A stretch of DNA of 62,940 nucleotides from Calcarisporiella thermophila CBS 279.70. Its lineage: Eukaryota; Calcarisporiellomycota. Below the pieces are notes generated by a model that made no database searches, had not been told where the DNA came from, and saw only the letters and a program-made list of their open reading frames with translations. The stretch covers positions 1 through 62,940 of the forward strand of contig NW_027192214.1 in assembly GCF_041956535.1 (NCBI RefSeq). The letters run 5' to 3'. Position numbers and translations under genes: made by a program. Below are positions 35,851 to 45,165 of this stretch, piece after piece (the stretch's first letter is position 1; each line of letters opens with the position of its first letter).

Positions 35851-36913
35851 TCACTTGGTAGGTTTTCTAAAAGGGTTAAGCGCTTTTGAAAATAAAAACT
35901 GAAGGGGATTCGAAAGTTTATCCACTGTACACCCTTTGTAATACACCGAAAGGCCATTCCAGGTGAAGTGGGCGATGGGGTTATAATATTTGTATCTCCC
36001 GGAGCATTCTCGATCCTCCGCTTTTAGACACTGTATTACGTTACCGGAATCATCCATACTCTCTGAGAACACTTCGTTGCCTCTGCTCTAATGACAATGG
36101 AAATATTATTTATGCTATTAACCATATCTGAGAACACTATAATACCCTAAATCCCATAAATTTATAGGGGAGATGCGGTGCCCAATCACGACTATTAACA
36201 AGCCGTTTCGTAAATATAGGAAAACTTTCAAAGTAGTCTACAAATTTTTGGTCGCCTACTCTAGGCTCCGATAGAGTTATACACTTTAATTTGTTCATAT
36301 CAAACTCATCAATGCTTTCGATGATATCCAATGTCTGAACAACTGCAGCGATTGCCCCGAAACTTTGTCCGATGATCTCTATTTCATAGTCCGGATAGCT
36401 CTGAATCAGCTCACGAATTTGTGGAGTGATTCCTCTTTTAAACAATTTCCGAAAGATGTCTGCAATTCGAGAATACCGAGCACCGTTTGCAGCTGGGTTA
36501 GGATATGGTTTCAAAAACGGGACAGAAACTATCAATAAAAAGTGAGGTAAACTCTCTGCACCACGGAAAGCCACCACAATCGCTTTGCGCTGATCGTCTC
36601 GTAGAATTAACCCTGCTACGCCATTCACACCTAATTCAAAGTTATCCACGACAATTGTATCCGCAAAATCGCCACAGTAACTTGAGTCACATCTTTTAAT
36701 TTGTGATTGCAGCGGAAGCCCTTTTTTAAACGCACCTGTATTACAACTAATTGCTATGAGCTTGACATACTGTTTGCATGACCATATTTGTGTTGAATTA
36801 AGGTGATAGTGGTCTTCATCCATAGGGATTGTGCGCATTACTTGATCGAATGTACTCTGAGATCTAACGAAGCCCAAAACGAGTAATAATGCTACATGAA
36901 ATATAAAATTCAT
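35851..36913 (-). CDS. Secreted class 3 lipase
   Basis: Two exons, 36913-36146 and 36087-35851, with a 58-nt intron, give 334 aa in frame. A signal peptide (about 1-18, ending VRSQS) is followed by an alpha/beta hydrolase of the fungal lipase_3 type. The blocks are KAIVVAFRGAES, then EIEIIGQSFGAIAA with the nucleophile Ser (elbow GQSFG instead of the common GHSLG), then TLSEPRVGD, then VNSRDWAPHLP with the catalytic Asp. The candidate catalytic His sits in PIAHFTWNG, supplied by exon 2. Multiple Cys fit an extracellular protein. Expected to hydrolyse acylglycerols or related esters outside the cell. Confidence 0.9.
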
Positions 36914-37726
36914 CTGAGAGAATTAGAGAGTGATTCAAGTGGTAAAATATATTTTCATTGCAAAAAAAGTTTTTAATGGGTAATTTTGTAAGAGAAGCAA
37001 ATGATTATAAAACAGCTCGCGTTCTCAAAATATATTGAAGTATTTTCCCACTATGGCGTTTTAAAAAATTGCCGATCAAATACCTATTTGAGCGTCTTTT
37101 CAAGGAAATATCTGCCCGTTTCACCCCGGTTTAATTCAGAATATCTCAACAAAATGAACATCGAAATTTATCAAAGTAGTTAAGAAAAAGGCAAAAAAAA
37201 AATCGCGAAAAATTATTTCTTTTTTATATCATCTACGGTTTCTGTTTTTGAACGAGAGCCTAACCTCTTTCTCTGAAACTCTTGATTATCTCGGTAAGCA
37301 ATTCACAGCAACATAGGAGAAATATCTAATTTTTTAATATTGCAAAGTATAAAAATTGCATTATTAATCTGGGGATAAAAATTTAGTCTTAGATAATTTT
37401 AAGTGAGAAGGGGTTTATAAACTGATGCTCATACTCATTGACCCTTGAAAGCCAAATATAATGATTAAGGGGTATTATCCACCAAATACAACTTGCATCA
37501 ATGTTTAAGATGGACTAATATAAAAAAAGTTGAAGAGTGATTTAAAATCTAGAAAGCTTTATCTATTAACGACTTTACCAATATTACATTTAGCTGATTC
37601 CCAGGAGGAAATAGGCCTATTAAGAATTTTGTCCAGGCTTTGATCTAATATACGAATTATCGATATCGAACCCTTTTAAAAGTTGAGGCTTAGCTCCAAG
37701 TTAGATTTTGTGACGGGGGTTTTTAG
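36914..37726. other. Intergenic, nothing recognised
   Basis: AT-rich spacer ending at the truncated LTR copy. No coding stretch was recognised. Confidence 0.5.
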
Positions 37727-37853
37727 TTGGAGAGAAAGATTTAACTCCTTATTAATTTATTACAATCTCAAATGTACGTATATATATCCAATAAATGATG
37801 ACGTAGCTACGTAGACAGAGATTAAGAAGATCTGAAAGTAACATATGTAACAG
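37727..37853 (+). repeat. Truncated LTR copy, identical to the first 127 bp of the 23.7-kb LTR
   Basis: Every base from TTGGAGAGAAAG to ATATGTAACAG matches 23682-23808. After that the sequences part abruptly (ATTTAATT here, CATTGTCA there). Perfect identity over 127 AT-rich bases 14 kb apart implies a recent copy or conversion. The abrupt end implies truncation. It lies about 165 bp upstream of the isochorismatase-like gene and could influence its promoter. Confidence 0.8.
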
Positions 37854-38016
37854 ATTTAATTTTACCGCAAGCGATTCTACCAATTCGCACATGTGCAGCA
37901 GATTTTTTCTCAGCATTCAATATTGAAAATGTTGTTAGATTAATTGACTCTCTAGTAATTTTTTTAATACTTTAAAATATTTTTTATTTATCCTATCATT
38001 TCACAATACACTTAAA

Positions 38017-38670
38017 ATGCCACTTCAACTATCCTCTTTTGGAAAATCAGCTCTTATTATAATAGATATGCAGGAGCATTTCCGATCGATTGGTCAAGCA
38101 CTGATCCCAGTCCTGATTCCTCTCATCACCCGTTGCCACGACAAAGGTATTCCTTGCTTTTGGACGCAACATGGCCATCGTAATTTCAAAAATGATGGAG
38201 GATCCTTGGGCCGTTGGTGGGGAGAGGAGGATAGTATTGTGTATGGAACAAAAGCATGGCAATTAATGCCAGAGCTGGCTAGATATAGGGAAAAAGCGGA
38301 CGCTACAATCGATTCCAAGATGCGGTATGATGCATTTATGGGAACAGAACTTGGTGCATTATTAAAATCACATGGAGTGAAAACCTTAATAATTGCTGGT
38401 GTGATGACAAACTTATGTTGTGAGGTTTTACTTAATCCAATATTCTATACTTAACGGTGTATAGAAAGCACTAAATGTTTACATAACAATTAGACAACCG
38501 CTCGATCGGCATTTAACTTGGATTATAACGTAGTTTTTCTTTCTGATGGGTGTGCAACAGCTTCAAAGGAGATGCACGAAGCGACTTTATTAAATTTAGA
38601 ATTCGGTTTTGCCAAAATTGTCAAAACGGAGGACGCAATCGCTATGATCAGTGAGGGTGTACTTGTATGA
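38017..38670 (+). CDS. Isochorismatase-like (cysteine) hydrolase
   Basis: Two exons, 38017-38424 and 38494-38670, with a 69-nt intron (phase 0, donor GTTTTA), give 194 aa. The Asp-Lys-Cys triad of the family is present: Asp17 in ALIIIDMQEHF, Lys101 in DSKMRYDAF and Cys134 in GVMTNLCCETTARSAF, the last completed by splicing. FLSDGCAT follows, as expected. No signal peptide, so cytosolic. The family includes isochorismatases, nicotinamidases and ureidoacrylate or biuret-type amidases; the substrate is not clear. Some fungal pathogens export such enzymes to lower host salicylate, but nothing here shows export. Confidence 0.92.
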
Positions 38671-39307
38671 TGAATTAAATATACTTTGTGTATGTATACT
38701 TTGTAAAGGTATCGTATATCTGTGGATCGCAATATACTAATGTTGGGTAATACAATTTTTAATAACCTATTGAAATGTTTTAGGTGGAATTACACTTATT
38801 AATATTATGTTATATTTTAAATATATCGTATCTTCATTTTCTACGCATAAAATGCAATCTAAGTTGCATATCAGCAAATGCCACCTAGTATGAATCCCTC
38901 ATAGTCATATACGAAAAGAAGATTAAGTATTAATTAAATTTGGGCGGGTGGTTTAAATACTATTATTGTAGACTTAAAAGCGAGCTGTTTAAAAGCAGAG
39001 GATTGGGGCATGTCACCCAATAAATTCCAATTCTATATACCAACTGCTTGAAATATGAGCTGATCGGATTATATGACGAATTGCTATTCAGATGATTCAA
39101 GTATCCGGTTCGATATGTAAATTGAACGTGACTATTTTTCAAACTCAACGCTCTCAAGTAATACACAGGGGGAGGGATCGTTTAAAGCTAGGGCTAGTGA
39201 TAAAAATTTGCCACTACTTCATGAATTTGCCAGGCTAGTTTTTAAAGCTAGTATTCAAAATATCCTAATTAGAAATCCAAGCTTGATTTCAATCTATAAC
39301 AAAATTT
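38671..39307. other. Intergenic, nothing recognised
   Basis: AT-rich spacer between the isochorismatase-like gene and the small secreted protein gene. Confidence 0.5.
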
Positions 39308-39670
39308 ATGATGGTTTATTTGAGTTTAATATTTATATTTGTGACATATGCATCTTGTGTACTTGGTTGTGCCGTTCCAAATGGCGGATACACTTTCACT
39401 TTAAAAAGGAAAGATGATGGTACCAAAATATGCTCTGTTACCGCGAACGATATACAAAAGATCCAATCGCTTGTGTATTGTCTTGACGTTGAAAAGAAGA
39501 TGGTTAATATTATCCAATACGAAACTTGGACAGCACGAGATTGCGAAGGAGTTTGGGGATCCTCAGTTCGAGATTCGAGTTGTAATGCTTCCAGTGATTA
39601 TATCAGCCCATCTATGTGCTCAGCTGCATTCGACGATTGTATGAAAAAAAAATATGAGATAGCTATATAG
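39308..39670 (+). CDS. Small secreted Cys-containing protein
   Basis: 120 aa. Tandem ATGs open the frame, then a hydrophobic signal peptide (about 1-20, ending VLG). The mature part carries Cys at 21, 42, 58, 79, 92, 104 and 111. No family recognised. It could be an effector-like or surface protein. No stop or frame break is seen. No clear TATA box is visible. Confidence 0.6.
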   Translation: MMVYLSLIFIFVTYASCVLGCAVPNGGYTFTLKRKDDGTKICSVTANDIQKIQSLVYCLDVEKKMVNIIQYETWTARDCEGVWGSSVRDSSCNASSDYISPSMCSAAFDDCMKKKYEIAI

Positions 39671-39839
39671 ATAAATCCATATTATAATAAATAATTACCT
39701 CATGGATATATTGCGAAGATTTGAAAATGCAGAAAATACTTTGAGAGTATATCAAAACAACGCAAGTCAAATCCGTCGAATATTAAAGATGTGGTTTTTA
39801 TATACAATTATCACAAAATATAAAACGAAAAATTTGTAC

Positions 39840-39920
39840 GACAGCTGCAGGATTTGAACCTGCGCGGGCAGTGCCCATATGATTTCGAGTCATACACCTT
39901 AACCACTCGGTCAAGCTGTC
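39840..39920 (-). tRNA. tRNA-Ser(CGA)
   Basis: 81-nt cloverleaf on the minus strand. The acceptor ends GACAGCT and AGCTGTC pair. The A box is TGGTTAAGG. The anticodon loop is CTCGAAA with anticodon CGA. A long variable arm, GGGCACTGCCC, marks a class II (serine) tRNA. The T loop is GGTTCAAATCC. No intron. A T-run follows about 7 bases downstream as Pol III terminator. Confidence 0.96.
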
Positions 39921-40007
39921 CAATAGTTACTATTAGTCACGTGAGGATGTAAATTTTATGTTAGCAATATCCATGAAATCTCACTCGCGCCGCTATTTTT
40001 TCGGGCC

Positions 40008-40280
40008 GTCCTTGGATGGCACAGTAAGAGTCCCGGAGCTTGACTATTGTGTGCTGGGTTCGATTCCCGGTTACAGCACCCGTCCATGAGAGTTTGCCGA
40101 GTTTTTCTCAGGACTCAATTGCTATCAATAGTATAGCAACAAGCAATTAATATCAAGCGGCTACAAAAATAGGTAGCAAAAATCCTTAGGAGAAATTCAA
40201 CTACAAAATTGGAGGCCAGGGACAGCACCTGGGTGATTTTGACGTAGAAGTCTAACCTTCCATTCCCTTCAGATAAAAAT
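40008..40280 (+). repeat. tRNA-derived SINE-like element
   Basis: A Pol III A-box-like TGGCACAGTAAGAG (40017-40030) and a perfect B-box GGTTCGATTCC (40058-40068) are correctly ordered with about 40 bases between. They do not fold into a full tRNA with a paired acceptor stem. Unrelated, less AT-rich sequence follows. This is the layout of a tRNA-derived SINE head plus body. The right end is uncertain. Confidence 0.42.
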
Positions 40281-40281
40281 C

Positions 40282-40673
40282 ATCAAGTGGATAAAGTGAC
40301 ACTCTCCCAAAACACTGCGCTCTACACTAGCGAATCCTCGTAGAGCAGCTATTTACCAATTTGACATATCCCAATTGCGACCAAAAGTGTTTCAGCAACT
40401 ATTTTGTGGGGACACAATTCGACATACATTCTTCAAATGCCCAGTATTTTTCATTAGCGTGACGGTGGGTGGAGAGGAGTTTCAACACCATCACAGGCCC
40501 CCAGGATGCCTAGGTGCTGACTACTCGTAATCTCGTATTAAGAGGATTACCTGAATCTCAGCAATTAGCAAGGCGTTTGGCCCAAATCACTTTCGACTTC
40601 GTACTCTGGCAAATATCTAGGATAACGCTTCCTTTCACCCGAGACCATCATCAACTGTACCAAACTTGGTATT
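40282..40673 (+). mobile_element. Decayed LINE ORF2 3' end
   Basis: Translated pieces fit the tail of a fungal LINE reverse transcriptase protein: RRAAIYQF, a zinc-knuckle-like CGDTIRHTFFKCP, then LVLRGLPESQQLARRLAQIT and FDFVLWQ before a stop. Stops and frame changes separate them. The Cys/His spacing (C...H...C) resembles the C-terminal zinc motif of non-LTR elements. Not recognised by database search; from memory of the pattern only. Confidence 0.4.
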
Positions 40674-41181
40674 GATAAGTCCGTTTGAGTTTTTTATTCT
40701 ACTATACTTTTGAAACCACAGCAAATTTTTCCTTCTCTATTACTTTTCCACCTTTTCTTTCCAGAATATCCAGGTAATAACCTTACGGAATTTTGGCATA
40801 ACTGAAGCTCCAAGATCACTTAGGCAAATTGTCCAAATTTTTAATCGACTAGGTACTCTGTTAGATTCTTCGGGACCCAATAGCTTTTCACTTTGACTAG
40901 ATTCTATCATCATCCGAGACTCTCGCAAACAATACCAAATATATTAATGAGGAGGTCATAAGAACCGGATTGGTTAGGGCATGGAAGCGGTAAGAAATCG
41001 AAAATTTATGAAGTGGTGCAATCAGGGTTAGTGATCGAAGGACCCGTAAGTGTAGTTCAGATATTGCCATATCATAATTTGATTAAACTCTAGATAGTGC
41101 AAAAGCAATATATCTCCTTTTGGTATTAAGTTACAAATATTTTATTACAAAAGTTTGTTTTTTTGACAAGGTCGCAAAGGC
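40674..41181. other. Intergenic, nothing recognised
   Basis: Probable continuation of the LINE/SINE patch plus the 3' flank of the AAA ATPase gene. No intact frame. Confidence 0.4.
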
Positions 41182-44100
41182 TTATATTCTATTCAGTATT
41201 GTTTTCTGGATAACCAACTTAATATGACGCATTGCAACTGAATTTATGTTGGTATTTTCCCTCATGGCTTGGAAACACGCCTCTCTAATTATTATATAAT
41301 TAATGAACATCTTCATGCCAAGCTCGAAAAAAGGAAAATTACCGAAATATATATTCAATGTCTGCGCAGGTAAATCCCTCCGTTAGCTCCACTACTTTTC
41401 CGATATTTAATTCGTGATCAAATGGCACTTTTTCACCGATTTTTTCAATGATATCTCTACGATCTTCTTCTGTGGGTAGAGGAATGTGGATTAGTTGATC
41501 CAGCCTACCCGGTCGCAACAACGCATCATCCATCTCCTCCCGTCGATTTGTGCAACCAAGTATGAATACTCCACGCCTTTCCTCAATGCCATCCATTTCA
41601 TTTAAGAGAGTTGAGAGCACTCTTTCTTGAATACCGCTATCACCTTCAGAATTCCAATCTGAAAGCAAGAAAACATTGAAAATGATTCTTTAGCCACAAC
41701 TTAAAATAAGTATAAGTACCCCTTTTGGAACAAATTGCATCCATCTCATCAAAAAATATAACGCAAGGCTGTATCCTTTTAGCCTGAGCAAATATGCGTC
41801 TAATTATGCGCTCAGATTCACCAAGGTATTTGGAAAATACTTCTGGGCTAGAAAAAAAAAGTGAATAAGATGAGTAGGAAAATAAAGTTATATATTCTTA
41901 GATACTATAACTTACCCTTTGATCTGGATTACATTTACAAGAGATTCGGACAAAAGGGCCTCAGCTAAAGCAGTTTTGCCACATCCTTGATAAATATGAA
42001 CAAGATTGAGTACTTTGATAGACGCTTAATTATGTGACTCGTTTACCAGAGGGGCCATATAATAGCATTCCTGAGGGAGGTCGAACACCAATATTTGTAT
42101 AAGTCTCAGGTCTTGTGAGAGAGTGTATAACGATCTGGCGCATACGGTTACGTATATTAAAGTAGCTAAATGAAGCATTATTAACACAAATATTTATAGT
42201 TTACGGCCAACTAAACCTACCCTCCGATATCCTTCCAGTGCCGTTTGGATATTTTAGATTCAAACTCCATGTGCTGCGAAGGCCTAGTTAGTTGAAGAGC
42301 AGCCTCAAAATCCCTCCATTTCGGCTTGATATGATGGAATTTCATTTTTTTCAGCTCCTCGGTGGATATTAAATCAGATAAAGTGAGTTGGGAAAACGAT
42401 TCCTCTAGTTTGTCGACTTGATTCTTAACAGTATCAGTTGGTCTTGGTGATAGCTGATTTCGCATCGCTCCAAGGAGAGCATTACGACAAAGTTTTACAA
42501 GATCAGCAGGCACGAAGCCTGAGGTTGCCTATTATAGAGCTAGTTATGTAATAGTTCAAAAAGTAATGAATACGAGAGAAAAATATTACCTGACTAATTT
42601 GCATCGCCAGGCCATCACGAGCAGAGTCTTTTAAGTTGGCTCGTCGAAGTAGGGTTTTAAGAATTTCTTCTCTCTGCAATCTAATTTATAGGTTTATTTT
42701 AGTAAGCCCAAATAAGAGACTATATGAGAAGAAAAAAAGGGTCTAATACCTTGAAGGGATAGGTATATTAAGCTCGCTTTGAAACAGCTCATTGTTACGT
42801 AAAATTTCTGGAAGTCGGGCTCGATCCCTACTTAAGCCAATTACAAAAATCTAAACGAAAAAGTTAACCTCTATATGTTCAAGTGGGCTAGAAATATTAA
42901 CCCACATCATCACCCTTTTCTAGCTCGGAGATACATCTGATTAGGGCATCGAGAGCGGCTGTTCTAAAATTGCTGTCAAATCGATTTTCTTTTGGAAAAT
43001 AAGGTATAGAACTTTATCAGCTTCAGTATTAATATATATCACTTACCAAGGGCGAATAAATCTAAATCTTTGATTAAAATAATCGACGGAGACATCAAGT
43101 ACGCTATATTAAATGCTTGGCGTATAGGGTTCATGCTTTTCCAGAATTTATCTTCATCCAATTCATGACAGCTAAAGATTTCCGCTATTGACAAGACATG
43201 AGTGGAAACCTTAAGATTGCTGCTAACAGCACTGAGAAAGATAGCGTGATAAGTGCTTCAAAAATAAATATTAGCTATACATATGAAAACATACTTTATA
43301 AGAGTTTTTTTTCCGACACCAGCAACACCCGATACAATCGCTGATTTAATACACATATTGCTGAGTCGCTGCTGTGCGGAAGAATACCTAAATGCTGTCT
43401 CTAAATAGTCAAAATAGAATTGGTTCATAGACTTAGAATTATAAATTTTAGATTTCTGTTTCGATTTTATACCAATAATATTAGACAGTTCTTTGAATTC
43501 TTTTTCGTAACCGGAACAACTCCTCGTCTGTTCAATGCCGTGGACCCTAGCTTTGCTAATCTCCAGAATCGTCATTTCGCGATCAATGTAAGATATTTTC
43601 GCAGAAGTTTGATCATTTGTATCTTTAGCATCGTCAATCCGAAATATGTATTCACGACCAAACGCCCGAACTCCAAATAAACAATCTTTTTGTATCTAAA
43701 GATTATCTATGTTTAAAATGAACAGGATAAAAGTGTACATAGTAATAATACATACCTGAATTGGGGATAACTGTCGGAATATAATGTCTTTCCAATCCGG
43801 CAAACGCCTTTTTAATAATATCAAGCGTTCATGGCTGCGTTTAAAAGAAGGAGGGATAACCGCTTTATATTGAGCTATCGGAGAAATCGTAATTCTATGG
43901 AATGGTTCACATTCGCCTATTAACCAAAATATATCTTACTACAGCTCCTTAAAAAAAGTCATGACATCAAGGACTAAATACTCATTACGGCTTTTATTTT
44001 AGCTCTTGAACCTGATTGAGCGCCAGCATCACCAAACCATGTAGGCAACGCTATCTTGGATAAGTCTATATCATCACAGGCACAATATCGAGAAATAGTT

Positions 44101-44264
44101 TTGAAAACTATTGTCGAATCATTGTTTTCTATTTCTATCAGAATTAGTCCAGAACTGAACGCATCAGTGTCAAGGGTACCAATATTTGAGGAATGTATCT
44201 TTGCCAATTGAGGATGTAAAGGTGACAATAGCTGTATTGAGAGATGAAGTTTTCTTTCTTCCAT
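41182..44264 (-). CDS. AFG2-family (SPATA5/SPATA5L1-like) double-AAA ATPase, 13 exons
   Basis: Exons: 44264-43982, 43916-43756, 43695-43295, 43231-43047, 42988-42906, 42850-42750, 42680-42590, 42528-42221, 42165-42047, 41985-41916, 41847-41720, 41658-41343 and 41284-41182. All phases agree, giving 782 aa with introns of 55-69 nt. A CDC48-like N-domain precedes two AAA modules. The first is degenerate: GVAGVGKK instead of GxxxxGK(T/S), and IILIKDLD instead of a DE Walker B. The second is canonical: GPSGCGKT (spliced across exons 9/10), GPEVFSKYLGESER, VIFFDEMDA, CTNRREEMDDALLRPGRLD. IQERVLSTLLNEMDG recalls SPATA5L1/AFG2B. AFG2 ATPases release Rlp24 from pre-60S particles in the cytoplasm. Pex1/Pex6 are alternatives, but the second AAA fits them less well. 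Confidence 0.85.
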
Positions 44265-44375
44265 AATAAACTAATAGTGGTGGCCAAAAAACTAACAAAA
44301 CACGCTATTTAGTATGTGGCTTATATTTATTATTAAATAATATTCACTTAATAGTATATCATTTTTGACCTGATA
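44265..44375. promoter_or_regulatory. Shared divergent promoter of the AFG2-like and TAF13 genes
   Basis: Only 111 bp separate the two start codons, which point away from each other. Both promoters must overlap here. No canonical TATA box stands out, as is common for housekeeping pairs. Confidence 0.6.
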
Positions 44376-44903
44376 ATGGAAGGCTCTAAGGACAAAGATA
44401 AAGAACAAAAAGTTGAAACCCGTGGTAGAAAGCCGATTGCAAAAAAAGGGCTTTTCGCAAAAGACTGTAAGTTAACTTAACAAATGCGACGGCTCCGATC
44501 TAATTCCTTTATATAGTAAGGCTTTTGATGTACGGATTTGGTGATGTTCAAAATCCTTCTCGCGATTCTGTCAATGTATTGGAGGAAATGGTAATAGAAT
44601 ATATAACAGATATGGTTTGTATTTAATGAGATTGTATTTTTGAATTCTTATATTGCTTTCTGAACATATTTTTTTTAATTCTCAATTGCATAGTGTTTGA
44701 AAGCTGCGAAAGTCGCAGAAAGACGTGGTAAAGTTAAAGTCGATGATTTTAAATTTGTATTGCGCAAAGATCCAAAGAAGCTGGCGCGCGTAGAGGAATT
44801 ACTTTTCATGAGTGAGGATATTGAGCGTGCTAAACAGGCATTTGATCAGGAAGAGATAGAAAAGCCTGGTGCGAGTAATACAATTGGCTCATCTGGTGCT
44901 TGA
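44376..44903 (+). CDS. TAF13: TFIID subunit TAF13
   Basis: Three exons, 44376-44466, 44517-44614 and 44694-44903, with introns of 50 and 79 nt, give 132 aa. After a Lys-rich leader the histone fold reads GLFAKDLRLLMYGFGD, NVLEEMVIEYITDM, CLKAAKVAERRGKVKVDDF and FVLRKDPKKLARVEELL. These are the hallmarks of TAF13, which pairs with TAF11 through a histone-fold dimer and contacts TBP in TFIID. Length and layout are normal for the family. Splice sites are GTAAGT/TAG and GTTTGT/TAG. It converges on MDN1, leaving about 260 bp of shared 3' flank. Confidence 0.96.
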
Positions 44904-45165
44904 CATGCTCTATTACATTATTTCGCTTCTTTCGATTGTAATTCTTTTTTTGCTTGTATTTTATGATTTTTTTATATAAAAAACTATTCTCAAGAAGATC
45001 TGATTATATTTATAAAAAATCTAGAAAAATATAACTTTAAACGCATAAGAAATTGTATAGAAAATGATATATGAGAGAAATATCTAATAAAAATATACAA
45101 TATATAAAAAGTAAAAAGTAAAAAATAAAATAAAATTTCTCACCAACCACTTCGAAGGCTGCTTT
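44904..45165. other. Shared 3' flank of TAF13 and MDN1
   Basis: 262 bp, very AT-rich, with AATAAA-like words on both strands. It holds the terminators of two converging genes. Confidence 0.5.

Noticed and set aside
40008-40085. A second tRNA gene
   Set aside because: Good A-box and B-box words, but the acceptor and anticodon arms do not pair into a cloverleaf; better read as a SINE head.
43232-43294. A 39-nt intron in the AFG2-like gene using the first AAG acceptor
   Set aside because: The TTTCTCAG acceptor 24 bases further gives a 63-nt intron like its neighbours and restores normal AAA spacing after Walker A.
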